From positions 1 through 41,594 of the forward strand of contig CAZCXH010000024.1 of the NCBI GenBank assembly GCA_964502525.1: 41,594 bases of DNA, in the 5' to 3' direction. The number at the start of each line of letters is the position of its first letter. Within the stretch, counting starts at the first letter, position 1. The translations under genes were made by a program, and so were the position numbers. Origin of the DNA: DATLYB01 sp964502525 (GTDB lineage Bacteria > Bacteroidota > Bacteroidia > Chitinophagales > CAIOSU01). The notes below the pieces were generated by a model. The model had not been told where the DNA came from, searched no databases, and saw only the letters and a program-made list of their open reading frames with translations. This document shows, piece after piece, positions 17,681 through 24,635 of the stretch.

Positions 17681-17687
17681 ATCTTTG
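17680..17687 (+). promoter_or_regulatory. Probable -7 box of mnmE
   Basis: TATCTTTG fits TAnnTTTG exactly and ends 4 nt before the GTG start at 17692. That would give a leaderless or nearly leaderless transcript. The first T is shared with the 33-nt palindrome. Confidence 0.5.
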
Positions 17688-17691
17688 TACT

Positions 17692-19062
17692 GTGCAACCA
17701 TCCCTGGATACAGATACTATCGTGGCGCTTTCAACACCGCCCGGTGTCAGTGCGATTGGCGTGATTCGCCTGTCTGGAAACAGGGCGATACAGATTTGCG
17801 AAGGAATTTTTCAGGGGAAGAAGCTCTCTGAGCAGCGGTCTCACACGCTTCATCATGGCTGGATCGCAGATGGAGAAAAAACAATAGATGAAGTTGTAGC
17901 CGGAATTTTTCGCGCGCCACATTCCTATACGGGCGAAGACGTGGTTGAAATCTCATGCCACGGCTCGCCTCACGTTTTGCATAAAGTCATTGACCTGCTG
18001 ATCGAAAAGGGCGCGCGCCTTGCGAAACCGGGGGAGTTCACGCTGCGCGCTTTTCTGAACGGAAAGCTCGATTTGACGCAGGCTGAAGCGGTTGCCGATT
18101 TGATAGCATCCCATTCGGAGGCTTCTCACAAAGCCGCCATCAACCAGATGCGTGGCGGCTTTTCGCAGGAACTCAAAGACCTGCGCCAGCAACTGATTGA
18201 TTTTGCCGCCCTCGTTGAACTGGAATTGGATTTCAGCGAAGAAGATGTCGAGTTTGCCAACCGCAAACAGTTGAAAGAACTTGTCTCGCGTCTGAAATCT
18301 AAAATCTCGCATCTCATTAAATCCTTCCAACTCGGCAACGTCATCAAGCACGGGGTGAACGTGGTGATAGCCGGGCGGCCGAACGCGGGCAAGTCAACGC
18401 TGCTGAACAAGCTGCTGAATGAAGACCGCGCCATCGTTTCAGAAATTCCCGGAACAACACGCGACACAATTGAAGAGGTGCTCAACATCAATGGTATCTT
18501 GTTCCGGCTCATTGACACAGCCGGCATCCGCGAGGCGCAAGATGCCATTGAGAAATCAGGAGTGGAAAAAACTTACGAGAAAATACGCCAGTCGGGGATT
18601 TTGATTTATATGTTTGACGTGGCAGCCATGAGCAGCGAGGAGGTAATGGAAGATGTTGAAAAGCTGCGCCATGAAAACACTCCCATGATTTTGGTTGGGA
18701 ACAAAACCGATCTGGCGGATGACTATCAGTCAAAATTCAATTTGAACGGCAGCACGGTTTTCATTTCATCGAAAAGCGGCAGCAACATTCAGCAGGTGAA
18801 AGATGCTTTGGTCAGTAAAATTGCAATGAAAGAGTTTCAACCGGAAAACACGGTGGTCACCAATGCGCGCCATTACGAAGCGCTGCTGCGCTCTAAACAA
18901 GCCCTTGAAGACGTTCTAAAAGGTATTGAATCAAAAATATCCGGTGAACTGCTTGCCCTTGATCTGAGGCGCTCCCTGGAAGCGCTTGGAGAAATCACGG
19001 GAGAGATCACGAATGAGAGCGTGCTTGACTCTATTTTCAGCCGTTTTTGCATCGGAAAGTAA
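17692..19062 (+). CDS. mnmE: tRNA modification GTPase MnmE
   Basis: MnmE (TrmE) with MnmG adds the carboxymethylaminomethyl group at U34 of certain tRNAs. The N-terminal formyl-THF-binding domain (DTIVALSTPPGVSAIGVIRLSG, read as DTIVALSTPPGVSAIG then VIRLSG, about residues 5-27) is followed by a helical domain. The inserted G domain has GRPNAGKSTLLN (G1), GTTRDT (G2), DTAG (G3) and NKTD (G4). The C-terminal FCIGK carries the essential Cys. Length 456 is normal. The start is a GTG at 17692; no better ATG exists because the catalytic core starts almost at once. Confidence 0.97.
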   Translation: MQPSLDTDTIVALSTPPGVSAIGVIRLSGNRAIQICEGIFQGKKLSEQRSHTLHHGWIADGEKTIDEVVAGIFRAPHSYTGEDVVEISCHGSPHVLHKVIDLLIEKGARLAKPGEFTLRAFLNGKLDLTQAEAVADLIASHSEASHKAAINQMRGGFSQELKDLRQQLIDFAALVELELDFSEEDVEFANRKQLKELVSRLKSKISHLIKSFQLGNVIKHGVNVVIAGRPNAGKSTLLNKLLNEDRAIVSEIPGTTRDTIEEVLNINGILFRLIDTAGIREAQDAIEKSGVEKTYEKIRQSGILIYMFDVAAMSSEEVMEDVEKLRHENTPMILVGNKTDLADDYQSKFNLNGSTVFISSKSGSNIQQVKDALVSKIAMKEFQPENTVVTNARHYEALLRSKQALEDVLKGIESKISGELLALDLRRSLEALGEITGEITNESVLDSIFSRFCIGK

Positions 19063-19084
19063 CCTGTAAAAAAACTTAAGGCCA

Positions 19085-19651
19085 ATGAAAATCATCAGAA
19101 GCATACAAAACAGGATTTACGAACTGAGGGGTGAACGGGTGATGCTCGACTTTGATTTAGCTGCCCTCTATGAAGTGGAAACAAGGGCATTGAACCAGGC
19201 GGTGAAGCGCAATGTAGAGCGGTTTCCCGGTGACTTTATGTTCCAACTGAAGCCTCACGAATATCAAAGCCTGCGCTATCAACTTGACATGATAAAGAGA
19301 AGTTCATCATCACAGATTGTGATGATGGAACTACCGCAAAACCGCACCGACAAATATCTTCCTTATGCCTTCACCGAGCAGGGCGTAGCCATGTTAAGCG
19401 GGGTGCTTCATTCAGCGAAAGCCGTGCAGATGAATATCGCCATCATGCGGGCGTTTGTAGAGATAAGGCGCATAGCATTGAGCCACAGCGACATTAAAAA
19501 GCAGTTGCAGGAAATAAAAAAGCGGATTGGAACCCACGATGAAAATATTGCACAGCTATACGATGCCATAGAAAATCTGCTTGACGAAAAAGCCGCTCAA
19601 AGAAAATGGGACGATAGGAGGCGCATAGGGTTCAAAACAGATGATGAATAA
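19085..19651 (+). CDS. ORF6N domain-containing protein
   Basis: The N-terminal 90 residues match the ORF6N domain (RGERVMLDFDLAALYEVETRALNQAVKRN, FPGDFMFQL, followed by LPYAFTEQGVAMLSGVLHS), a KilA-N-like DNA-binding domain common in phage antirepressors and in free-standing Bacteroidota genes. A coiled-coil (IKKQLQEIKKRIGTHDENIAQLYDAIENLLDE, about residues 135-170) closes the 188-residue protein. It begins 22 bp after mnmE. The role is unknown; regulation or defence linked to mobile DNA is plausible from the neighbouring accessory genes. Confidence 0.85.
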   Translation: MKIIRSIQNRIYELRGERVMLDFDLAALYEVETRALNQAVKRNVERFPGDFMFQLKPHEYQSLRYQLDMIKRSSSSQIVMMELPQNRTDKYLPYAFTEQGVAMLSGVLHSAKAVQMNIAIMRAFVEIRRIALSHSDIKKQLQEIKKRIGTHDENIAQLYDAIENLLDEKAAQRKWDDRRRIGFKTDDE

Positions 19652-19705
19652 AAAGCAAGCACGGGGAAATGATTTCGGCCAACGCCAACGGACGGAGAAA
19701 TCTTA

Positions 19706-19856
19706 GAGGCTGTTTAGTTTTAAATTAAATCATAATAACAGAATGATAATAGAACGCTGATGACGCGGATTGTGCAGATAATCGCTGATTGTTTTATCTG
19801 TGGTCATCCTATTTTTCTGCGTCATCTGCGTTCTATTTTTAATTTTAAACAGTCTC
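19706..19856. mobile_element. MITE-like element with 3-bp TTA target duplication, copy 1
   Basis: A 151-bp non-coding element, identical by reading to 31315-31465. The ends are imperfect inverted repeats (GAGGCTGTTTAGTTTTAAAT against the complement of the right end). A second inner inverted repeat is AGAACGCTGATGACGC against GCGTCATCTGCGTTCT. The flanks are TTA on both sides (19703-19705 and 19857-19859), a clear 3-bp target duplication. The core resembles the GACGC(A/G)GAT repeats dispersed in many environmental bacteria. TNA duplications suggest an IS5/IS1031-type transposase in trans; none is in the window. Confidence 0.85.
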
Positions 19857-19922
19857 TTACATGGCTTACTTTAAAACCTACCCAACCTACCCTTTATCAC
19901 AATCTTAATAATACCGCATAAA

Positions 19923-20153
19923 AAATTCGGACTTGACCGTTGGATTGACCTCACTTCGTTCAACTACCTCTCGGTCAGTGTCATCCGTGTGTTCCTGCCG
20001 ACCAACGCTGGCGCAGTGTGGAACGACCTCTGCTTCGCCATCTCGCCATCGTCAACCACTTGCACGGAAACCATCTACGACCCTGTGACTGTCCCTGTCT
20101 ATTCTTACATCACCGTCACCGACACCCCAATTGAAGCACACAAGTCAGCCTGA
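19923..20153 (+). pseudogene. C-terminal fragment of a secreted Bacteroidota protein
   Basis: An open stretch without a start encodes about 76 residues, including FGLDRWIDLTSFNYLSVSVI and CTETIYDPVTVPVYSYITV, ending at TGA 20151. The TIYDPVTVPVYSYITVTDT part resembles the VYD/VTD-rich linkers that precede the sorting domain in surface proteins of Bacteroidota. The last codons lie in the first copy of the 70-bp direct repeat, so the gene seems to be cut there. The upstream part of the parent gene is absent. It could be a remnant left by the rearrangement that placed the toxin-antitoxin pair here. Confidence 0.5.
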
Positions 20154-20195
20154 CGCGCAAAGCAAACGCTGAAGACTTTGCGTGAACGAAGGGGG
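20126..20195. repeat. 70-bp direct repeat, left copy
   Basis: This matches 20983-21051 with a single-base indel by eye. It contains small hairpins: GTCAG-C-CTGAC, and CGCAAAG paired with CTTTGCG. The two copies bracket the toxin-antitoxin pair and a structured GC-rich stretch. A third partial likeness (AAAGCGGACGCTGAA) is found at about 20885-20899. Confidence 0.85.
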
Positions 20196-20204
20196 GAATG
20201 GGAC

Positions 20205-20432
20205 CTATGCGGCTTTCAGGCGGATTACTTCAACCTCAGCCCCGCTTTTAACCGCGGCTTTTCCTGCTTCAAGAACTTTCCCGGTAGTGGCTTCATCCAG
20301 GTAATAGGCGCCACATACAGGGCATACAAGGGCAGGCACTTCTTTTATAATCACCGTGCAATTGTCCTTGTCGAATGAAACAGTCACTTTCCCCTTTTTG
20401 GGAATACCATGTTTGCAATCCACACATTTCAT
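20205..20432 (-). CDS. YgiT-type zinc finger protein, probable antitoxin
   Basis: The 75-residue protein has two CxxC pairs, CVDC at residues 3-6 and CPVC at about 37-40, and the following GAYYLDEATTGKVLE. This is the pattern of YgiT/MqsA-type zinc finger domains. In MqsA this N-terminal zinc domain binds the toxin; here the C-terminal DNA-binding domain of full MqsA is missing. It starts 2 bp after the DUF4258 gene, in the toxin-then-antitoxin order of mqsRA-like loci. The role as antitoxin is inference from the arrangement. Confidence 0.82.
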   Translation of the reverse strand: MKCVDCKHGIPKKGKVTVSFDKDNCTVIIKEVPALVCPVCGAYYLDEATTGKVLEAGKAAVKSGAEVEVIRLKAA

Positions 20433-20434
20433 AT

Positions 20435-20725
20435 TTACCGCGTTTTCCTGGTTTTAAAATCAGATTCAAAATTAGCGGAATCAGGTATATAAACGGTCAC
20501 AATAATCATTTGCGCCTGCCTGTGGTTGTTCGCCACTACAACATGCAGCGGTCTTTGATTTATTATCCTGAACATCAAGCAACTTGGAAATGGCTTGTCA
20601 TCGGGATATTCTTCAATTATCTCACCAAGCTCAACCGCTTCTTTGACTTCGGACTTCTCAATTCCCCGTTCCAGCATTCTAAGCACGGCATGGTCTTTAA
20701 AAATATATTCTTTCTTACCGCCCAT
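20435..20725 (-). CDS. DUF4258 protein, probable toxin
   Basis: The 96-residue product reads FKDHAVLRMLERGIEKSEVKEAV and VVVANNHRQAQMIIVTVYIPD, the DUF4258 pattern. The F..HA..R..ERGI motif near residue 9 is diagnostic. DUF4258 proteins often pair with YgiT-type zinc fingers and have an MqsR/RelE-like fold, suggesting an mRNA-cleaving toxin; this is family knowledge, not shown here. The gene is the first of the two-gene unit and lies within the region bounded by 70-bp direct repeats, which fits a mobile or recently acquired module. Confidence 0.8.
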   Translation of the reverse strand: MGGKKEYIFKDHAVLRMLERGIEKSEVKEAVELGEIIEEYPDDKPFPSCLMFRIINQRPLHVVVANNHRQAQMIIVTVYIPDSANFESDFKTRKTR

Positions 20726-20754
20726 GTCTCAAACTTAAAAATTTCAGGGGTATT

Positions 20755-20982
20755 ACGCGCGCTCGCGGGGACGCGGGCGCGGGGCTTTCGACCTTCCGGC
20801 AATCCGCCTAAGGCGGATGCCTTTATCCTCAATCACAAGTGTTCCCTTCGGAACGCTTGTGATAACGTAGGGGTGCGAACTCATTAAAGCGGACGCTGAA
20901 AGGATTGCCGGACACGGGCGGATGCCTGCGCCAAAGTGGGGGGCGAGGGGTGGCTCCACTGCGGGAAGTGAAACCACTTCCG
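20755..20982. other. GC-rich stretch of nested hairpins upstream of the toxin-antitoxin pair
   Basis: Several inverted repeats crowd this non-coding stretch. ATCCGCCT-A-AGGCGGAT lies at 20802-20818. A 14-bp stem with one mismatch (20832-20845 with 20850-20863) has the loop CTTC. An 11-bp outer pair TCCGGCAATCC (20795-20805) / GGATTGCCGGA (20902-20912) encloses both. GGCGGATGCCT also occurs as a direct repeat. Open frames across it look like shadows. It could be a cruciform-forming repeat or a structured RNA. Confidence 0.55.
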
Positions 20983-21051
20983 CCCAATTGAAGCACACAA
21001 GTCAGCCTGACGCGCAAAGCAAACGCTGAAGACTTGCGTGAACGAAGGGGG
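20983..21051. repeat. 70-bp direct repeat, right copy
   Basis: Second copy of the repeat at 20126-20195, in the same orientation and one T shorter in the CTTTGCG arm. It closes the segment carrying the toxin-antitoxin pair. Confidence 0.85.
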
Positions 21052-21057
21052 CGGAAA

Positions 21058-21309
21058 TTATTTGTTAAAAAAATAAGCTAATAAACCGGCAATCACGGCT
21101 ATTTGACCAAGCCAGAAGTAAAACATCCTCAGCGTAAGGCGGGCTTCTGATTGAGCTATTTTAGTTTCGATTTCAGCCACCAGCACATCCTTCCTCTCAT
21201 TGATGCCTTTCTCAACTTTTTTTTCAAGAATTTCGATAAAAGCTTCAGCTTCTCTGTCCCCGATTTTGGCTTTGAGAAGATTGTAAAGTTGAATTTCTGA
21301 AACAACCAT
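21058..21309 (-). CDS. Small coiled-coil protein with C-terminal membrane anchor
   Basis: An 83-residue protein from the ATG at 21309. Residues 10-60 form a strongly charged helix with heptad-like spacing (LLKAKIGDREAEAF, ILEKKVEKGINERKDVL, IETKIAQSEARL). Residues 63-80 are a membrane segment (YFWLGQIAVIAGLLAYFF). This is the layout of DUF1640/CCDC90-like small proteins often found near toxin-antitoxin and mobile genes in Bacteroidota. A TTG at 21327 would add six residues. Function unknown. Confidence 0.7.
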   Translation of the reverse strand: MVVSEIQLYNLLKAKIGDREAEAFIEILEKKVEKGINERKDVLVAEIETKIAQSEARLTLRMFYFWLGQIAVIAGLLAYFFNK

Positions 21310-21378
21310 GTGGTGTATTTTCTTCAAACTTACATGAATACCGCAAAATACACAGAAGCGGAATAAAAATCCAGTCCG

Positions 21379-22746
21379 TCATACCCGACCGCAGTACATG
21401 CCGCTTTCGCTCGCCTCTGGAGTGTTGTAAGGTAGCGGTGAAGCAGTTGCATACGTATTGTTCGGTTCTGCATCTTCAGCATAAGCAGCGCTATCCATTT
21501 CATACCATATCTGGTAAGAGATACCGCAGTCAAGGACATTGTTTATGGATACTTGCAGAAAAAACGTGTCGGCATCAATGCACGCCCACGCCATCGTATC
21601 GCTGTTGGGTATCCCGTAAGAGCCGGGAAGAAAATATTGGTCGCCAAACCATCCGTTAGTTTTTGAATACAGACTAACGGGCATGGAATAGGTAGGAACG
21701 CCAGCCATTTCCGAAGCAATGAAAATGCGGAGCACTCCTGAAACAGGCGTAACGATTTTGTAATAATCTGCCGGATCAGCAGATGAACCCGATCCCGTAT
21801 AAATCCGGTAGCCAAGATGCCCTTCAGCCGGGGTATTGTAAGGCAGATTAATCGCCTGCGCAGGTGTGCCGTTCGGCTCCACGTCATTTGCGAAATATGC
21901 TGGTAGCACATCATAGCTGATATGGTAAGAAAATCCGCAATATGTGATGTTGTTTATAAAAAACCTTAAGAAAAAAGTATCCGCAGCCTGGCAACCCCAG
22001 TATAACGTGTCGGTTGCAGCAACTCCGCTTCCGCCCACCGGAGGATATTGGTCGCCAAACGATCCGTTGTTTTTTGCCAGCAACGAAACACTGAGGCTCA
22101 CGCTCGCTCCGGCATTTTCAGCGGTGACAAATACGCGGATGATGCCGTCAGTGGGGGTGATAATCCGGTAATAATCCTCCGCCTCATTCAGCGCACTGAG
22201 CCCCGGCACGATATTAAACCCAAGATGTCCTTCAGCCGGGGTATTGTAAGGCAGGTCAATCGCCTGCGCAGGTGTGCCGTTCGGCTCGGCATCATTGGAA
22301 AAAACAGGAGGGATAACCTCATACGAAATCTGGTAGTCCCAGCAATAACCAAAGCCGGAGCTTTGAGCCGCAATTCTTAAATAAAACGTATCGGCCGCCA
22401 TGCAGCCCCAATCTAAAGTATCGGTAACCGCAATGCTGTCGGCACCGGTTATGGGAGATTGCCCGTTAAACGAACTCTGATTTTTTGAATACAAATCAAA
22501 TGTCAGGTTTATCGGATTGGGCGTGTTTGCGCTGATAGAAGTGAAAATCCTCAGGATGCCATCATCAGGCAAAATGATTTGAAAATAGTCAGCCTGCGGA
22601 TACGCGCAGGTTTTGCCCTGCATGGTATCGCCCGCAGCGAAAAAATTCGCGGTGGTGAAATCATCGTTAGGCTCGGTTTCAAGGATTTGGGCGGAAGTTG
22701 AATAAATACACAGCAGAGCCGCAATAAATGGACGAAAGCGCTTCAT
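21379..22746 (-). CDS. Secreted protein with repeated PPC-like domains, apparently C-terminally truncated
   Basis: A cleavable signal peptide is likely (MKRFRPFIAALLCIYSTSAQ). After it come three full repeats of about 130 residues, beginning near residues 24, 154 and 290. Each has the start DAEPNGTPAQAIDLPYNTPA-like, a DYY(K/R)I(V/I)TP strand, DTLxWGCxAADTFFLR and an xSYxI end. This is like bacterial pre-peptidase C-terminal (PPC) beta domains. A fourth repeat starts at about residue 423 (EDAEPNNTYATASPLPYNTP) but stops after 16 more residues. No T9SS sorting domain is left, so the gene seems cut by rearrangement next to the toxin-antitoxin region. Neighbouring repeats share long identical DNA stretches. 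Confidence 0.8.
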   Translation of the reverse strand: MKRFRPFIAALLCIYSTSAQILETEPNDDFTTANFFAAGDTMQGKTCAYPQADYFQIILPDDGILRIFTSISANTPNPINLTFDLYSKNQSSFNGQSPITGADSIAVTDTLDWGCMAADTFYLRIAAQSSGFGYCWDYQISYEVIPPVFSNDAEPNGTPAQAIDLPYNTPAEGHLGFNIVPGLSALNEAEDYYRIITPTDGIIRVFVTAENAGASVSLSVSLLAKNNGSFGDQYPPVGGSGVAATDTLYWGCQAADTFFLRFFINNITYCGFSYHISYDVLPAYFANDVEPNGTPAQAINLPYNTPAEGHLGYRIYTGSGSSADPADYYKIVTPVSGVLRIFIASEMAGVPTYSMPVSLYSKTNGWFGDQYFLPGSYGIPNSDTMAWACIDADTFFLQVSINNVLDCGISYQIWYEMDSAAYAEDAEPNNTYATASPLPYNTPEASESGMYCGRV

Positions 22747-23000
22747 GGGACTTATTTTACTACAGCAATTTATAAAATCCGGTGCGCAAATCCAATAGAG
22801 ATTTTCACAGAATTAAGTGGAAAACCCTTGAGTACCTGTAAGGAATAATTACTCCATCATTTTCCTGTAAACCCCCCCCCTGACTGGCGCGAGAATGTAG
22901 CCAAGCCATGAGCGTCAGGTTCTCGTGTCCAGCCAATCGGTAAAATAATTAACTTGCATTAAACTGAACGATGATATGGCACGAGAAGCCTGCCTGCCCT
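22747..23000. other. Left flank of the IS110 element
   Basis: No gene is seen. A C9 run is at 22872-22880. A 14-nt word CTGGCGCGAGAATG at about 22884-22897 recurs inverted to the right of the element (about 24355-24368). The last bases before the element are CTGCCTGCC (22990-22998) and CT. Confidence 0.4.
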
Positions 23001-23099
23001 TTAGGTTTGTATTTTGAATTTATCAATCAGTTAATCATTATTATTATCATCAATGTTTTCTTTTTGGTTCTTTTTCTTTGTGAATAATCGTTGATTTGT

Positions 23100-23260
23100 G
23101 TGGATAAGGTTAACGGCTGACAGAGGTGAATAATCTGCCTGCCAAGGTTTGAAGACCTAACTGCCGATTCAGACCTCTGTCAGTTGTTTAAACAAGCGTC
23201 AAATAGAAATTAGAGTTTCAAGGCTCATTAGTAAGGTTTTGACTGTGTTTAAACGCGTTA
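23100..23260 (+). ncRNA. Candidate IS110 bridge RNA
   Basis: Two consecutive stem-loops lie just upstream of the transposase ATG, where IS110-group bridge RNAs are encoded. Loop 1 (23117-23183) has a perfect 11-bp stem CTGACAGAGGT/ACCTCTGTCAG, a large internal loop and an apical AGGT/ACCT stem. Its left arm contains CTGCCTGCC (23135-23143), identical to the left flank of the element. Loop 2 (23186-23254) has stems GTTTAAAC/GTTTAAAC and GTCAAA/TTTGAC. Its left arm has ATAGAAAT (23203-23210), identical to the right end of the element, and its right arm has AAGG, complementary to CCTT at the left junction. This fits a target-binding loop followed by a donor-binding loop. RNA ends and exact guides are not established. 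Confidence 0.65.
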
Positions 23261-23301
23261 ACCCATTTTTAATAACAAATCAAAAAGTAAAAGTGAAGTT
23301 A

Positions 23302-24303
23302 ATGAATTACATGTATTTCATCGGTATTGACGTTTCGAAGAACACGCTGGATGCAGCGGTGTTCAATGACGGTAATCTGTCGTTCCATGTGCAAATCAGC
23401 AATGATCCGGAAGGATTGAAAACTCTTTTTAAAAAGTTGAAAAGCCTCCCGGATTTTTCAATACGCCAAGCGGTATTCTGCATGGAACACACGGGTATCT
23501 ACAACCAGCATGTGTTGAATTTTCTGCATAAGCAGCAGGCGAATATTTGCCTGGAATCTGCCGTGCACATCAAGTACTCAAGCGGCTTGCAGCGCGGCAA
23601 GAATGACAAGATAGACGCCATCCGCATCGGGCAATATGCGTACCAGAAGCGCGACAAGCTCAAATTATGGAAACCGCAAAGAGAGGTGGTGCAGCAGCTT
23701 AGTTACCTGGCAGGCTTGCGTGGCAGGCTCATTGGTGTGAAGAACCAACTGACCGTTCCCATTAATGAAGCGAAGCCCTATGACGAAAAACCTGCCTGCC
23801 AGATGGAGAAGCTATCCCGTGCATCTGTTAAGGCATTGGAGAAGGATATCGAGGGTACGGATAAAGCTATCCGGGAGGTGATTGAATCGGACCCGGAGTT
23901 GAAGCGATTATTTGCCATCATCACCTCTGTGGACGGAGTGGGCAAAGTGACAGCCGTGCAGATGATCATCACCACCGGTGAGTTCACCACCATCACCGAT
24001 CCTGCAAAATTCGCTTGTTATTCAGGCGTAGTGCCTTACTCTTATACTTCCGGCACTACCGTCAAAGGAAAGATGCACGTTTCTCATAAAGCCAATAAGA
24101 CGATGAAAACGCTGCTGCACCTGTGTGCCGTAGCAGCCGTTCAATGCGATTCAGACCTGAAAGTTTATTACTTGCGGAAGCTGGAGGAAAAAAAGCCCAA
24201 GATGTCGGTGATTAATGCTGTGAGAAACAAGCTGATTTGGAGAGTTTTTGCTTGTGTCAGGGATAACAGATTGTATAAGAAAAAATATGAGAGGACGGCT
24301 TGA
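23302..24303 (+). CDS. IS110-family transposase (DEDD recombinase)
   Basis: The 333-residue protein begins MNYMYFIGIDVSKNTLD. The RuvC-like catalytic set is complete: D10 (GIDVSK), E62 (MEHTG), D102 and D105 (GKNDKIDAIR). The C-terminal transposase_20 domain has VDGVGKVTAVQMI and FACYSGVVPYSYTSGTT, with the serine expected for the serine-dependent step near YTSG. It appears intact. I take the ATG at 23302 because the 21 codons before it overlap the candidate bridge RNA and are unlike the family. IS110 enzymes recombine DNA under guidance of the bridge RNA. Confidence 0.95.
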   Translation: MNYMYFIGIDVSKNTLDAAVFNDGNLSFHVQISNDPEGLKTLFKKLKSLPDFSIRQAVFCMEHTGIYNQHVLNFLHKQQANICLESAVHIKYSSGLQRGKNDKIDAIRIGQYAYQKRDKLKLWKPQREVVQQLSYLAGLRGRLIGVKNQLTVPINEAKPYDEKPACQMEKLSRASVKALEKDIEGTDKAIREVIESDPELKRLFAIITSVDGVGKVTAVQMIITTGEFTTITDPAKFACYSGVVPYSYTSGTTVKGKMHVSHKANKTMKTLLHLCAVAAVQCDSDLKVYYLRKLEEKKPKMSVINAVRNKLIWRVFACVRDNRLYKKKYERTA

Positions 24304-24483
24304 TTAATCCATAGAAATCTGCAGGCAGGGCAATCACGCAGAAATCAACGCGTCATTCTCGCGCCAGACGAGAGGAAACTGCTTCTGGATAATGTGCCAA
24401 TAGATGCTGCCGAACTCCTGACGAGCTGCGCTGCCAAAGCGACAAACGAAGGAAGCAAGGTGAGTACGCGCCACAAAAAACGT

Positions 24484-24592
24484 GTGTTGGGTGTTGAGTG
24501 TTGAGTAAATAAACACAACACCCAACACCCAACACCCAACACTCAACACCCAACACTCAACACCCAACACCCAACACCCAACACCCAACACC
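24484..24592. repeat. Heptamer array upstream of pyrH
   Basis: Three units GTGTTGG, GTGTTGA, GTGTTGA (24484-24504) are followed, after 11 bp, by eleven in-phase units CAACACC or CAACACT (24516-24592). The two blocks are complementary, so an RNA across them would fold into a long hairpin. The same words return on both sides of the four-helix-bundle gene (25356-25399, 25436-25463, 25852-25886). Confidence 0.9.
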
Positions 24593-24608
24593 CCCACACC
24601 GAAAATTA

Positions 24609-24616
24609 TTATCTTC
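24609..24616 (+). promoter_or_regulatory. Possible -7 box of pyrH
   Basis: TATCTTCG deviates from TAnnTTTG at one position and lies 19 nt before the TTG start of pyrH, directly after the heptamer array. Confidence 0.35.
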
Positions 24617-24635
24617 GTCAGCGATAACCCAATCC

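Larger units (their letters stand above)
23001..24318 (+). mobile_element. IS110-family insertion sequence
   Basis: The proposed element holds a 300-bp non-coding left part with two stem-loops, then an intact DEDD transposase. Boundaries rest on three observations. Removing 23001-24318 plus one CT core joins CTGCCTGCC-CT to GCAGGCAGGG, a perfect hairpin. The left-flank word CTGCCTGCC recurs in the first stem-loop. The right-end word ATAGAAAT (24311-24318) recurs in the second stem-loop. IS110 elements lack terminal inverted repeats and usually make no target duplication, as here. Confidence 0.75.

Noticed and set aside
20753..21017. Open frames in the GC-rich stretch next to the toxin gene
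   Set aside because: They run through nested hairpins and part of the 70-bp repeat, have no recognisable product, and are long only because of GC content.
20126..21051. Integron cassette with attC sites
   Set aside because: The 70-bp repeats contain hairpins, but no GTTRRRY/RYYYAAC core was seen and there is no integrase in the window.
24516..24592. Repeat array as a possible CRISPR
   Set aside because: The units are 7 bp with no spacers, and no cas genes are nearby.
24334..24597. Open frames coding for GVLGVGCWVLGVECW-like repeats
   Set aside because: They are translations of the CAACACC heptamer array, open only because of the repeat composition.
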